Positions 1 to 13,000 of a DNA stretch of 64,000 bases are shown piece by piece; position 1 is the stretch's first letter; each line of letters opens with the position of its first letter. The translations under genes were made by a program, and so were the position numbers. Origin of the DNA: Liolophura sinensis. Taxonomy: Eukaryota; Mollusca; Polyplacophora; Chitonida; Chitonidae. The stretch lies in the NCBI RefSeq assembly GCF_032854445.1, contig NC_088301.1, positions 6,620,044 to 6,684,043 on the forward strand. The letters run 5' to 3'. Below the pieces are notes generated by a model. The model was not told where the DNA came from. It ran no database searches and saw only the letters and a program-made list of their open reading frames with translations.

Positions 1-497
1 TTTAGGATTTATGTCAAAGGGGTGGAATGAAAGACTTTGATACAGTTCTCAGGAAAATCTTGAAGTCTTAAAAGAACAGACCACCTTTGAATAAAGTAAG
101 CATCATTGCAAAAGGCTACAGACTTGTATTTCACATCTGGGATAGTTGGTTAAGCCCGGCGATTTCCGTGAGCCATAAAACTGACATTCAAACTGACTGA
201 AAAATCCTTGAATATGATGTTAAACAACAGTGAAATTAATAAATGAATGAAAGGCCATTTCGTGGTGATTCCTAAATCAATTCATGATATCGTCATTTTT
301 TGTCTTGACAGTTAATAAAATACGAATTTTTTGGGGACTTCCTAGACAACATTGAACAATCATTGAAGTCACCAGATTCTTTTTTGCTGCTAAACATGGT
401 GTTAATGCTGGTATATTTCTATGTTCAACATGAATATAGATGAGCTACTGCAGGTACATCTACGCATGTATTTGTATTGTAATGATGTGAAATAAAG

Positions 498-690
498 GAC
501 TGCGTGGCCGAGTGGTCAGACTGAGCCTGCTAGCTTAGTCCAGTGACCCAGGAGGTCACCCTGGCTTCCTTTCCAGTCGTAATATGTGAAGATGAGTTAG
601 GAAGTTATGCCTCTAATGCTTTTTGACAGTTCGGCCTCATTTGTGGCTATTATAATATTATGTAAGTGATGGACGATGTCATGTGTTCAT
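498..690 (+). mobile_element. possible tRNA-headed SINE
   Basis: gactgcgtggccgagtggtc resembles a Leu/Ser tRNA A-box region, and the following sequence does not continue as a tRNA. In the first NOL10 intron of the window; family assignment uncertain. Confidence 0.35.
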
Positions 691-928
691 AAGGCAAAAG
701 TGTGTTATCACTTTATCCTTCAAAATATAAATAATAATTTTAATAGACTGCAAATTTTTGTACAGTTTGGGATAGCAAATCATACTGTCTAAATCCTTGG
801 TTACCCCTGCTTGTAGAGAGCAGAGGCTTTTACAGTGGAGTAGCTCTTACAGTCATAAAGTTTATGTATCCATGTCAGCATGAAATTGTCTGCTTACACT
901 TATGGCAGGCTGTTGCTTTACATTTCAG

Positions 929-1007
929 GGACTTGGGACAGCGCCGAAATGGTGTGCCTTTCTGGATAACATTACAGAGGAGTTGGAGGAGACTGCTTCC
1001 TCTATAG
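929..1007 (+). CDS. NOL10: NOL10 exon (first in window)
   Basis: Acceptor tttcag before 929 and donor gtaaat after 1007. Phase 0 in, one base carried out. Encodes GLGTAPKWCAFLDNITEELE and onward, the conserved segment following the WD40 region. Confidence 0.9.
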
Positions 1008-4000
1008 GTAAATACAGACACATCAACAGCATCAGTGTAACTACAATGAGGTTTGCAAGGATAAAACTTTGTGTTGTGCCAACAGTATGAGATACAGGCG
1101 CAGACTGTCGGGCAGGCATAAATTCTGTAGTATTGCTACATTTCTTGGAAATGACAAAGTTAATATCAAAGGCAACCAGGGTTCAAGCTCAGGTCGTTTT
1201 GTACCAAGGACTTTAAAAATGGTACTTGCTGCTAACTAGCTTTGGCAGCATGGATTCACCTTGCCAGAACCTATGTACACATACCTAATGACTCTTCATC
1301 ATTATATGGCTGAAAAATTGCATGACGTTTAACCCCATACATTCATACATACATACCTACAAAGTTAATAAGAAACAGGGATGCCTGTTGTGTCCTGAAG
1401 GCATTAAGTTCCCTTCTAATCATGACCTTTGTTTTACAATAACGACACCATGAAATATAAGCTTGGAACTTATCAATAAATATCTAGTTATGTCAAATTT
1501 CCTAAAATTCTTCCCCCCCCCCCCCCAAAAGTGTGTAAATGTCATAAAATATTAATTTTGGAGCTACAAGTTATAATATCATCCTAGCTTAACTTTTAAA
1601 CAAAACTCAAAACATCTTCAATTTTTTAGGATCAGCAGAACTCTCAGAATTAGACAAAATGGGTAACTTTGGCATGGACGAAAGTTTAGGTCATTTACTG
1701 TAATATTGAGTTGTTGTTTTTGTGACATGTCTGTTGTATACTACACGCACATGTATCTCTCTTGGCAGTTTATGATGATTACAAATTTGTAACAAGACGA
1801 GAACTGGACGATCTTGGCCTCTCTCACCTGATTGGCTCCAGTCTGTTACGAGCGTACATGCATGGCTTTTTCATGGACATGCGTCTATACAACAAGGTAT
1901 GATAGTACCCCAATTCCTCAACCTTTTCGCATATGAAAGAGCAACTTTCAGTGCAATTTATGAACCTTTATGATGTTATTTTGAAGACAAAATTACATTG
2001 TTTATGTGGGCCAATTTCAGGGCTTCACAAAAAATATTACTTTACCAGTCTACACAAAATAATGCTTTAAGAATATGCCTGAATAAACACCTTGAAAACA
2101 CGGGAAAAGATTGAAGAATGACAGTACTCTGTACATGTACATACACGTAGGCCTACCTGGTGAAATTGCTGACAAATTTGGGATACATTTATACTAATCA
2201 GGGGTTAAAATGTTTGGTCATTCCCTCATTCTTAAGAATTCAAACTAAAAATGATGACCTGAATTTGAGGCCAGATCATCAAAAAGATGACTTTAGACCG
2301 TGCATAATTTCATTCACTTAGTTGATTGTTTGTTTTTTGTCAACTTAATGGCAGTTTTACAATGTCTCTAAATGGAATCTAATACATTTCTTAAATCATA
2401 TTGGAAGATCTTAATTTTTATAAAAGTCATCACTCTGAAGAGCTCGAAATATCAAAAATTTTTACCCCTGTACTTTGTACAGCGTAAATACATGTACTAA
2501 AATCAATACGTAGTGGAATTTAGAAGAAAATACACAAAGTTCTTTGAAGCTGGTTACTCCTGCCCACACATGTTTAGGGGCCTGAAGGTGGTTACTCTTG
2601 CTCACACATGTTCAGGGGCCTGAAGCTGGTTACTCTTGCCTGCACACGTTCAGGCTGGCATGAAGCTGGTTACTCCTGCCCACACATGTTCAGGGGCCTG
2701 AAGCTGGTTACTCTTGCTCACACATGTTCAGGGGCCTGTTTCACGAAGTGCACATAGCGCTACGTTAACATAACTACGATAGCAGTGTAATACCTATAGT
2801 TCCGGTCGCCATGGAAGTTAAGTACATGTAATGTTATGTCCACTTCATGAAAAGGGCGCGTGCAAATCAAGTATACAATGTAGATTTCATGTTGATAGAT
2901 TTCATATTTCATCTGAAATATTGCCAGTGTGGTGTTGAGCCATAATCATTCATTCATTAAGCTAGATAGATGGGAAGTTTGAACATAAAACTTCCTGTAG
3001 TGCACATGTGCATATAGAGGGTTTTGCAGGACCTTTGCATGTCTCTATTGTTGTTATTATTATTATTACTATTTATTATTGTTATTATACTTTGCACATT
3101 TTGTTCTGTTATTGGGTACTTAATAGGCCAAGTCCATAGCTGATCCCTTTGCCTATGAGGAATACAGGAAGAGTAAAATACGAGAGAAGATAGAGCATGC
3201 TAGAGAGAACCGTGTTCGACTCAAGGTAAGATTTTGTAGACATCATGCCCTATTTGGCATTAGAGTTGCAGGCTTCAGAGTTGGTTTCTGTATATTCAGT
3301 TCTGAATAACTTTGAGCCCCCTGAATACCAACTTATCTGTGTAACTGTTAACATTACATGTATGTGAGTAATCATAGCCCATAAGGGCCCCTCCATGGGC
3401 AAGCTGCCAGGCTGTGTCCAGATCCGAAGCAGTGAGATCGTATGTGCTTGAACATAACAGCGTATCAGCGTCAGCCTTTAATTACAGATGCACCTTGGTA
3501 TGGTACCTGGTACCTGCCCGCCATCATATTAGCGATATATTCTGGAATACTGCTTAAATAAATAAATAACCTTTAGTTACAAAAAATAAGAATATGGTTC
3601 TGTTTTGTTGAAATGGTGAAAAAAATAAATATTGTACAGCAATATTTATTGTACAGCAGTATTTATTGTATAGCAGTATTATTGTACAGCAGTATTTATT
3701 GTATAGCAGTATTTATTGTACAGCAGTATTGTATAGCAGTATTTATTGTACAGCAATATGTATTGTACTGCAGTATTTATTGTACGTGTATATATAATTT
3801 CTTCTGCAGAAACTGCCTCGAGTGAACAGAATGTTGGCGGAGAAGCTAGTGGAGCAGGAAGAGAATCCTGGCTTTGGCAAGAAGGGAAAGAAGGTGAGTT
3901 GGGAGGGGGGCAGGGGAAGTTGAGCATGTGTGTGAGGTTGTCGTACAGGTGATGGGGTTGTAGGGTGGCATGTTTGGGGTATCTTCTATCTGTCCAGGCT

Positions 4001-7000
4001 AAATATAGATGCAAGATGTTGCCATGGATATCCAAAATTTGACTATTATAATTAGCTAATACGAACGCAGTGAGGTGAGGCCAAAGGCTGAGGCGAGCTA
4101 AGAATGGCCTATAGGCAAGGTGTAAGCTAAATACATTTACCTGACCTATTCGTGAGGCACGGTAAATGTGACCACGGAACTTCGGTTTCTTAGATAGCTG
4201 CTGTGTTGAAAGAACTATGGGAAAATAGCAAGAAAGTGTCATCTGCACCAGAATCTAAAAATGATCAGCACTGCACACTTATAATTTCACAGCCCTATGG
4301 CACACAATCACCATTAATCTTTTAGACAGCATTTTCTTTCTAGGCCATTTTTAGTCAAAGTTGGTGTAAGAGACCAAAGGCGAAAACGCAAAAAAGTTCA
4401 GCATGAAGGCATCCTAGCAATCACGTGCAAATCAGCGATCGGCTGCAACAGACTTTCAAGTTTCACATCACTCAGTTGAGACTAAATTAATGCTTTTCAA
4501 ATGGAAAGCTTTACTAGATGTTTTACTCAGTCACAAACTAACTTCCCTTTTTATTGATTTATTTTTTTGTTAAGGTAAAGACAGTACACAACATAACTTA
4601 TGCTGTAGGCAAAAAAAAAAACAGTACAAAAATCGAATTGTTTAGTTCCTTTCATTGACATGTTGTCAATGACCTTATATTTCATTAACAATTTATTTCA
4701 GTTACCTCACACTCGATTGATAAAATGAGTAAACATTTATCCAAAAGAAGTAGAGACATGAGTGCATGCAGACAGACAGTGAAAAATGCATTGTGCAGCA
4801 AGTGAAGTGTAAATGACATCTGATGATATATTTCAGGCGGGAAGTGAAATGAGGTTCATTGAAGAGATTTTATTATCGGCATTTCTACATGTATACGTCA
4901 ATATCATTTCAGACAAATGTCCCGATTTTCTCCTGTCATAATGCTGTCCATTGTCGTAGTCAAACACCCTTTGGTACGGCGTAAAACTTCAATCAAATAA
5001 ATAAATCAATCAAATACACCCGTTATATAATCAGTATAAATAATATACATGTATTTCAGTTTATTACAAACTTGTTTTCATCTCTACCTGTTTCTTTTTT
5101 TGTTTAATTTCATGAGCCATATACATTACAGGTTTTGAAATCAGATCACCAATAATTATCCAGTCTATTAGAAAGCCTTTTACAGGTTTTGGCGCACATC
5201 CTGCGATTTTGTTCATAGTTCACGTATGTGTGATTATCCAGTCTATTAGAATGCCTTTTACAGGTTTTGGAGCACATCCTGCGATTTTGTTCATAGTTCA
5301 CATGTGTGTAATTATCCAGTCTATGAGAAAGCCTTTTACAGGTTTTGCAGCACATCCTGCGATTTTGTTCATAGTTCACGTATGCGTAATTATCCAGTCT
5401 ATTAGAAAGCCTTTTACAGGTTTTGGAGCACATCCTGCGATTTTGTTCATAGTTCACATATGTGTAATTATCCAGTCTATGAGAAAGCCTTTTACAGGTT
5501 TTGCTGCACATCCTGCGATTTTGTTCATAGTTCACGTATGTGTGATTATCCAGTCTATTAGAAAGCCTTTTACAGGTTTTGGAGCACATCCTGCGATTTT
5601 GTTCATAGTTCACATATGTGTAATTATCCAGTCTATTAGAAAGCCTTTTACAGGTTTTGGAGCACATCCTGCGATTTTGTTCATAGTTCACGTATGTGTG
5701 ATTATCCAGTCTATGAGAAAGCCTTTTACAGGTTTTGCTGCACATCCTGCGATTTTGTTCATAGTTCACGTATGCGTAATTATCCAGTCTATTAGAAAGC
5801 CTTTTACAGGTTTTGGAGCACATCCTGCGATTTTGTTCATGGTTCACGTATGTGTGATTATCCAGTCTATTAGAAAGCCTTTTACAGGTTTTGGAGCACA
5901 TCCTGCGATTTTGTTCATAGTTAATGTATGTGTAATTATCCAGTCTATGAGAAAGCCTTTTACAGGTTTTGGAGCACATCCTGCGATTTTGTTCATAGTT
6001 AATGTATGTGTAATTATCCAGTCTATGAGAAAGCCTTTTACAGGTTTTGCTGCACATCCTGCGATTTTGTTCATAGTTCATGTATGCGTAATTATCCAGT
6101 CTATGAGAAAGCCTTTTACAGGTTTTGCTGCACATCCTGTGATTTTGTTCATAGTTCATGTATGCATAATTATCCAGTCTGTGAGAAAGCCTTTTACAGG
6201 TTTTGCAGCACATCCTGCGATTTTGTTCATAGTTCATGTATGCGTAATTATCCAGTCTATGAGAAAGCCTTTTACAGGTTTTGCAGCACATCCTGTGATT
6301 TTGTTCATAGTTCATGTATGTGTAATTATCCAGTCTATGAGAAAGCCTTTTACAGGTTTTGGAGCACATCCTGCGATTTTGTTCATAATTCACGTGTGTG
6401 TGATTATCCAGTCTGTGAGAAAGCCTTTTACAGGTTTTTGAGCACATCCTGCGATTTTGTTCATAGTTCACATATGTGTAATTATCCAGTCTATTAGAAA
6501 GCCTTTTACAGGTTTTGGAGCACATCGTGAGATTTTGTTCATAGTTCACGTATGTGTGATTATCCAGTCTGTGAGAAAGCCTTTTACAGGTTTTGCAGCA
6601 CATCCTGCGATTTTGTTCATAGTTCACGTATGTGTGATTATCCAGTCCATTTAGAAAGCCTTTTACAGGTTTTGGAGCACATCCTGCGATTTTGTTCATA
6701 GTTCACGTATGTGTAATTATCCAGTCCATGAGAAAGCCTTTTACAGGTTTTTGAGCACATCCTGCGATTTTGTTCATAGTTCACGTATGTGTAATTATCC
6801 AGTCTATTAGAAAGCCTTTTACAGGTTTTTGAGCACATCCTGCGATTTTGTTCATGGTTCACGTACGTGTGATTATCCAGTCTGTGAGAAAGCCTTTTAC
6901 AGGTTTTGCTGCACATCCTGCGATTTTGTTCATAGTTCACGTATGTGTGATTATCCAGTCTATGAGAAAGCCTTTTACAGGTTTTGGAGCACATCCTGCG

Positions 7001-10000
7001 ATTTTGTTCATAGTTCACATATGCGTAATTATCCAGTCTATGAGAAAGCCTTTTACAGGTTTTGGAGCACATCCTGCGATTTTGTTCATGGTTCACGTAT
7101 GTGTGATTATCCAGTCTATTAGAAAGCCTTTTACAGGTTTTGGAGCACATCCTGCGATTTTGTTCATAGTTAATGTATGTGTAATTATCCAGTCTATGAG
7201 AAAGCCTTTTACAGGTTTTGGAGCACATCCTGCGATTTTGTTCATAGTTAATGTATGTGTAATTATCCAGTCTATGAGAAAGCCTTTTACAGGTTTTGCT
7301 GCACATCCTGCGATTTTGTTCATAGTTCATGTATGCGTAATTATCCAGTCTATGAGAAAGCCTTTTACAGGTTTTGCTGCACATCCTGTGATTTTGTTCA
7401 TAGTTCATGTATGCATAATTATCCAGTCTGTGAGAAAGCCTTTTACAGGTTTTGCAGCACATCCTGCGATTTTGTTCATAGTTCATGTATGCGTAATTAT
7501 CCAGTCTATGAGAAAGCCTTTTACAGGTTTTGCAGCACATCCTGTGATTTTGTTCATAGTTCATGTATGTGTAATTATCCAGTCTGTGAGAAAGCCTTTT
7601 ACAGGTTTTGGAGCACATCCTGCGATTTTGTTCATAGTTCACGTGTGTGTGATTATCCAGTCTGTGAGAAAGCCTTTTACAGGTTTTTGAGCACATCCTG
7701 CGATTTTGTTCATAGTTCACATATGTGTAATTATCCAGTCTATTAGAAAGCCTTTTACAGGTTTTGGAGCACATCGTGAGATTTTGTTCATAGTTCACGT
7801 ATGTGTGATTATCCAGTCTGTGAGAAAGCCTTTTACAGGTTTTGCAGCACATCCTGCGATTTTGTTCATAGTTCACGTATGTGTGATTATCCAGTCCATT
7901 TAGAAAGCCTTTTACAGGTTTTGGAGCACATCCTGCGATTTTGTTCATAGTTCACGTATGTGTAATTATCCAGTCCATGAGAAAGCCTTTTACAGGTTTT
8001 TGAGCACATCCTGCGATTTTGTTCATAGTTCACGTATGTGTAATTATCCAGTCTATTAGAAAGCCTTTTACAGGTTTTTGAGCACATCCTGCGATTTTGT
8101 TCATGGTTCACGTACGTGTGATTATCCAGTCTGTGAGAAAGCCTTTTACAGGTTTTGCTGCACATCCTGCGATTTTGTTCATAGTTCACGTATGTGTGAT
8201 TATCCAGTCTATGAGAAAGCCTTTTACAGGTTTTGGAGCACATCCTGCGATTTTGTTCATAGTTCACATATGTGTAATTATCCAGTCTATGAGAAAGCCT
8301 TTTACAGGTTTTGGAGCACATCCTGAGATTTTGTTCATAGTTCATGTATGTGTAATTATCCAGTCTATGAGAAAGCCTTTTACAGGTTTTGCTGCACATC
8401 CTGCGATTTTGTTCATAGTTCACGTATGCGTAATTATCCAGTCTATTAGAAAGCCTTTTACAGGTTTTGGAGCACATCCTGCGATTTTGTTCATAGTTCA
8501 CGTATGTGTGATTATCCAGTCTATTAGAAAGCCTTTTACAGGTTTTGCTGCACATCCTGCGATTTTGTTCATAGTTAATGTATGTGTAATTATCCAGTCT
8601 ATGAGAAAGCCTTTTACAGGTTTTGGAGCACATCCTGCGATTTTGTTCATAGTTAATGTATGTGTAATTATCCAGTCTATGAGAAAGCCTTTTACAGGTT
8701 TTGGAGCACATCCTGCGATTTTGTTCATAGTTCATGTATGCGTAATTATCCAGTCTATGAGAAAGCCTTTTACAGGTTTTGCTGCACATCCTGCGATTTT
8801 GTTCATAGTTCATGTATGCGTAATTATCCAGTCTGTGAGAAAGCCTTTTACAGGTTTTGCAGCACATCCTGCGATTTTGTTCATAGTTCATGTATGCGTA
8901 ATTATCCAGTCTGTGAGAAAGCCTTTTACAGGTTTTGGAGCACATCCTGTGATTTTGTTCATAGTTCATGTATGCGTAATTATCCAGTCTGTGAGAAAGC
9001 CTTTTACAGGTTTTGCAGCATATCCTGCGATTTTGTTCATAGTTCACGTATGTGTGATTATCCAGTCTGTGAGAAAGCCTTTTACAGGTTTTTGAGCACA
9101 TCCTGCGATTTTGTTCATAGTTCACATATGTGTAATTATCCAGTCTATTAGAAAGCCTTTTACAGGTTTTGGAGCACATCGTGCGATTTTGTTCATGGTT
9201 CACGTATGTGTGATTATCCAGTCTGTGAGAAAGCCTTTTACAGGTTTTGCAGCACATCCTGCGATTTTGTTCATGGTTCACGTATGTGTGATTATCCAGT
9301 CCATTTAGAAAGCCTTTTACAGGTTTTGCAGCACATCCTGCGATTTTGTTCATAGTTCACGTATGTGTAATTATCCAGTCCATGAGAAAGCCTTTTACAG
9401 GTTTTTGAGCACATCCTGCGATTTTGTTCATAGTTCACGTATGTGTAATTATCCAGTCTATTAGAAAGCCTTTTACAGGTTTTTGAGCACATCCTGCGAT
9501 TTTGTTCATGGTTCACGTACGTGTGATTATCCAGTCTGTGAGAAAGCCTTTTACAGGTTTTGCAGCATATCCTGCGATTTTGTTCATAGTTCACATATGT
9601 GTAATTATCCAGCCTATGAGAAAGCCTTTTACAGGTTTTGGAGCACATCCTGCGATTTTGTTCATAGTTCATGTATGCGTAATTATTTTATAATATGTAA
9701 TATACTAATTAGAATGTTAATGTGCAAATTATGGATATAACAGTTTCCTGTTAGAGCTGCAAACATGGACAGTAATCACTGAAGTATAAGGCTGTAAGCC
9801 TGAAAAGAGTATTAGCCACCCAAGTTTAAGACATAAGACCATCCAGACTGATCTATACAGGTGGTGGTAGCTTAACATGGATGTTACCAGTTTGAGTTCA
9901 CAGCCTGCAACGAATTATTATATCAAAGCAAAGGATCTATGTTTTGACAAGGTTTATATCATACATGGCGTACCAGAAATCTAGGATCACATTTCAGTGA

Positions 10001-13000
10001 CTTCTTTCCCTCTCTGACCATATGTGGGAAGGTCTGTCAGCAACCTGCGTATGGTCGTAGCTTTCTCCAGGGCTCTGCCTGGTTTCCTCCCGGCATAATG
10101 CTGGTCACTGTTGACTAAAGGGAGTAGGGCATAAAGCATCAATCAAATAAAAAATAAATAAATAAATCAGTGACTTCTCAAATTATTATTTTTTTCCCTG
10201 TTGGCCCCATTTTAATTATCCATGCTGTAGAAGGCTGTGAGTCTGATGGAACAGCTAATTATAAGCGAAAGACTTTTCCCCGATAATAGCCAAGCAAACA
10301 GCGTTTAAAGAGCAGAAAAATTGAAGAATGGAGAAATGCACCACATGCAACACACATATAAGTATTTGATAAATTCTTTGGTTACTATTTCAGCTACTGT
10401 AAATATAGATAATAGTTTAGTTATAATTTGCCTAAAACTGTATAGATGTATATGTAGGCCTACACACTACCTTTGGCCTTTAGGCCTATTTCATAGTATT
10501 AATTATTTTAAATGAATATCTATTCTAGGTATCTATTAAAGTCATGTATTTTGTCCACATTGCATTGTCCACAAGAAAAGAAGATCTGACTGTCTGATCT
10601 TCAGTCACTATAATATTTATAAATTGACTTTGTAATGCTAATGTGGATTTTGTAATGCTAATGTGGATTTTGTAAGGCTAATGTGGACTTTGTAAGGCTA
10701 ATGTTTCATGGTTGTGAGCTGGTTCATGCTTTACCATACATAAGAGATTGTACTTAATAATGCTTCAGATCTGAATGGGGTGGGAGAATTCAAAAGAAAA
10801 GCACAAATTGGTAAATCTGAATTTATGATTTGTTTTCAGGAGCCAGTAGGAAGTTTATTGAAGGATGACCGTTTCTCAGCCATGTTCCAAAACCCTGACT
10901 TTCAAGTGGACACAGAGAGTGAGGAGTACAAGCTGCTTAACCCTGTGGTCTCCAAGCTGGACAAGCAGAGGATGAAAAAACACAAACTGCCACCTGGTGG
11001 CCAGCAGTTTGAGGAAGTGGAGGTAACTGTATTTTATAACAAAATTTATGACTATTTTATGGTACGGTACACATATAGTTAGGGCTTTTTTACCAGCTCT
11101 GAGATGGGTTGGCCATGTTCCCAGTTTAGCCATGTTTCCCACGTCAATCTTTCTGAATCGTTACAATCACAAACATGGAATGCGATACTGTTGTCTGTGC
11201 TGCTCTCGTAGTCCCAATGTTGTACACCACAAAAAGAGGCGTCCTGTGATCTTAAAGTACTTCTGAATTCATATCACCGCATTATGCTGGAATAATAAAG
11301 ACCATAGCATCGCAGTTAACATAAATGTAACCGACTCGGACCGTATCAGAACTTTACCAACCGCCATCTTCGAATCATGTGACTCCATTCCTACTCTCCC
11401 CAAAATGAAGATCATCTCCTTTTTCACAATAGTTGATTATACGTAGGGTTCCTTTCTGTTCATTAAGATACAAATTAAAGACTCTCAAATAATTTGTCAA
11501 TCACCGTTTAGATTGTGTACGTCTCATTGGTTTCAATCAAATCATTCCACGAGTTTATAATTTTTTGATGAAGCCAAGTGCAGCCAACTCAAATTTAAAA
11601 TGACGGTCAGCAGAGTTTGGCTTATTGCCGATGTAATAGGTATGTTTGTTTAAATTCTGATGGAAAGGTCTTTATTATTCACAAATAACTAGGTTATATG
11701 AAGTAAAAGTTACTGAAGGATTACAGGAAACATTTTTTGGTAGCGTACAGCTTCGACACGTTGTGGACAGCACGTGCAAAACATCAGTGTTACCGGTTTA
11801 GTGAATGAAAGAGAACAGATCTGTATATCTGCAAATTAAGTTGGGAAGAATGAAACAGATCTCAAATCTAGCTGTTTACAACAATCCGACAGTAATATGA
11901 GAATTTCGAAATGCTGAAATTTTAAAGTGAGAAATTGACATTCCCCTCCACCCCCACCCCAAAAAAGCCTGCAAACTTGACTTCTGGATGCTTCAGTGAA
12001 AGTTAATGAATCGGCAGTGCTGTATGATATGGTTTGTAAACAAACTTCATGGTAAATGTCAGAACACAAATGAATGAAATGTGAAAGGAACGTGTGTTTG
12101 ATCGTCATAATTTGACCTTGTTTTGACCTTGGGATCACAGGGTGGGCAAAGCGATGGAAGTCCCGATGATGATGAGGACAGTAGCAGCAATGATGAAGAT
12201 GAGAGGGCGTGGAAGGCTGAACTCAAAAAGCAGCACCGCCTCTTAAGAACGGAAAAGCGACTGAGGCGTCACCATGACGACGAGAGTACCTCACAGAAGC
12301 CCAAATTCTATGAGATCAAGGAAGGGGCAGAATTCAAAAGCTTAAAAGATAAAAGTAAACAGTCAAAAGTATTGAAGTGAGTACAAGGACATTGAGTAGC
12401 AAGTTAATTACGACTGTTTACATTTTTATGTCTTAGACTAACGTGCTGTTACATAAAATAACTTGTATCATAGTGTTTGTTTGCACAGGTCTGACAGCAA
12501 CCTGCAGATGGTCATGGGTTTCCCCAGGCTGCCCAGTTTCCTCCCACCAAATAAATAAACAAATTTACGTGTACAAGAGACCAATTTTCCGACAACATAC
12601 CGTTGATTAGCCATGACGTGTTTAGACATTCATGTCATCACTGGCACATTGGCATGTAAGAAATGTCATGATAGTTAGTAGTATTTTTAAGGGAGCAATC
12701 ATCATGAAAATGTAATACTTATTTGAGTTCATCCTTGGTGGAGCAGAAAGTGTAATGTATGTGACAGGGTATGTGGTGGGCCTTGGACATGTTGGAAACT
12801 GAGAAAAGCTATTGAAATTGAGAGTGACCTTTCCAGGCCTTAAAACCAAGTGGTTTTGTGGTTGGGTATGGAAATTGAGAGTGACCTTTCTAGGCCTTGA
12901 AAACCAAGTGGTTTTGTGGTTGGGAATGGAAATTGAGAGTGACCTTTCCAGGCCTTGAAAACCAAGTGGTTTTGTGGTTTGGTATGGAAATTGAGAGTGA

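Noticed and set aside
1-928. A further upstream NOL10 exon
   Set aside because: No segment with an acceptor, a donor and WD40-like coding sequence was found before 929; the preceding exon is presumably outside the window.
5146-6699. Minus-strand 517-codon frame as a Cys/Arg-rich repeat protein gene
   Set aside because: It lies in a satellite inside a NOL10 intron, several frames on both strands are equally open, variation is mostly residue-changing, and single-base variants break the frame at block borders.
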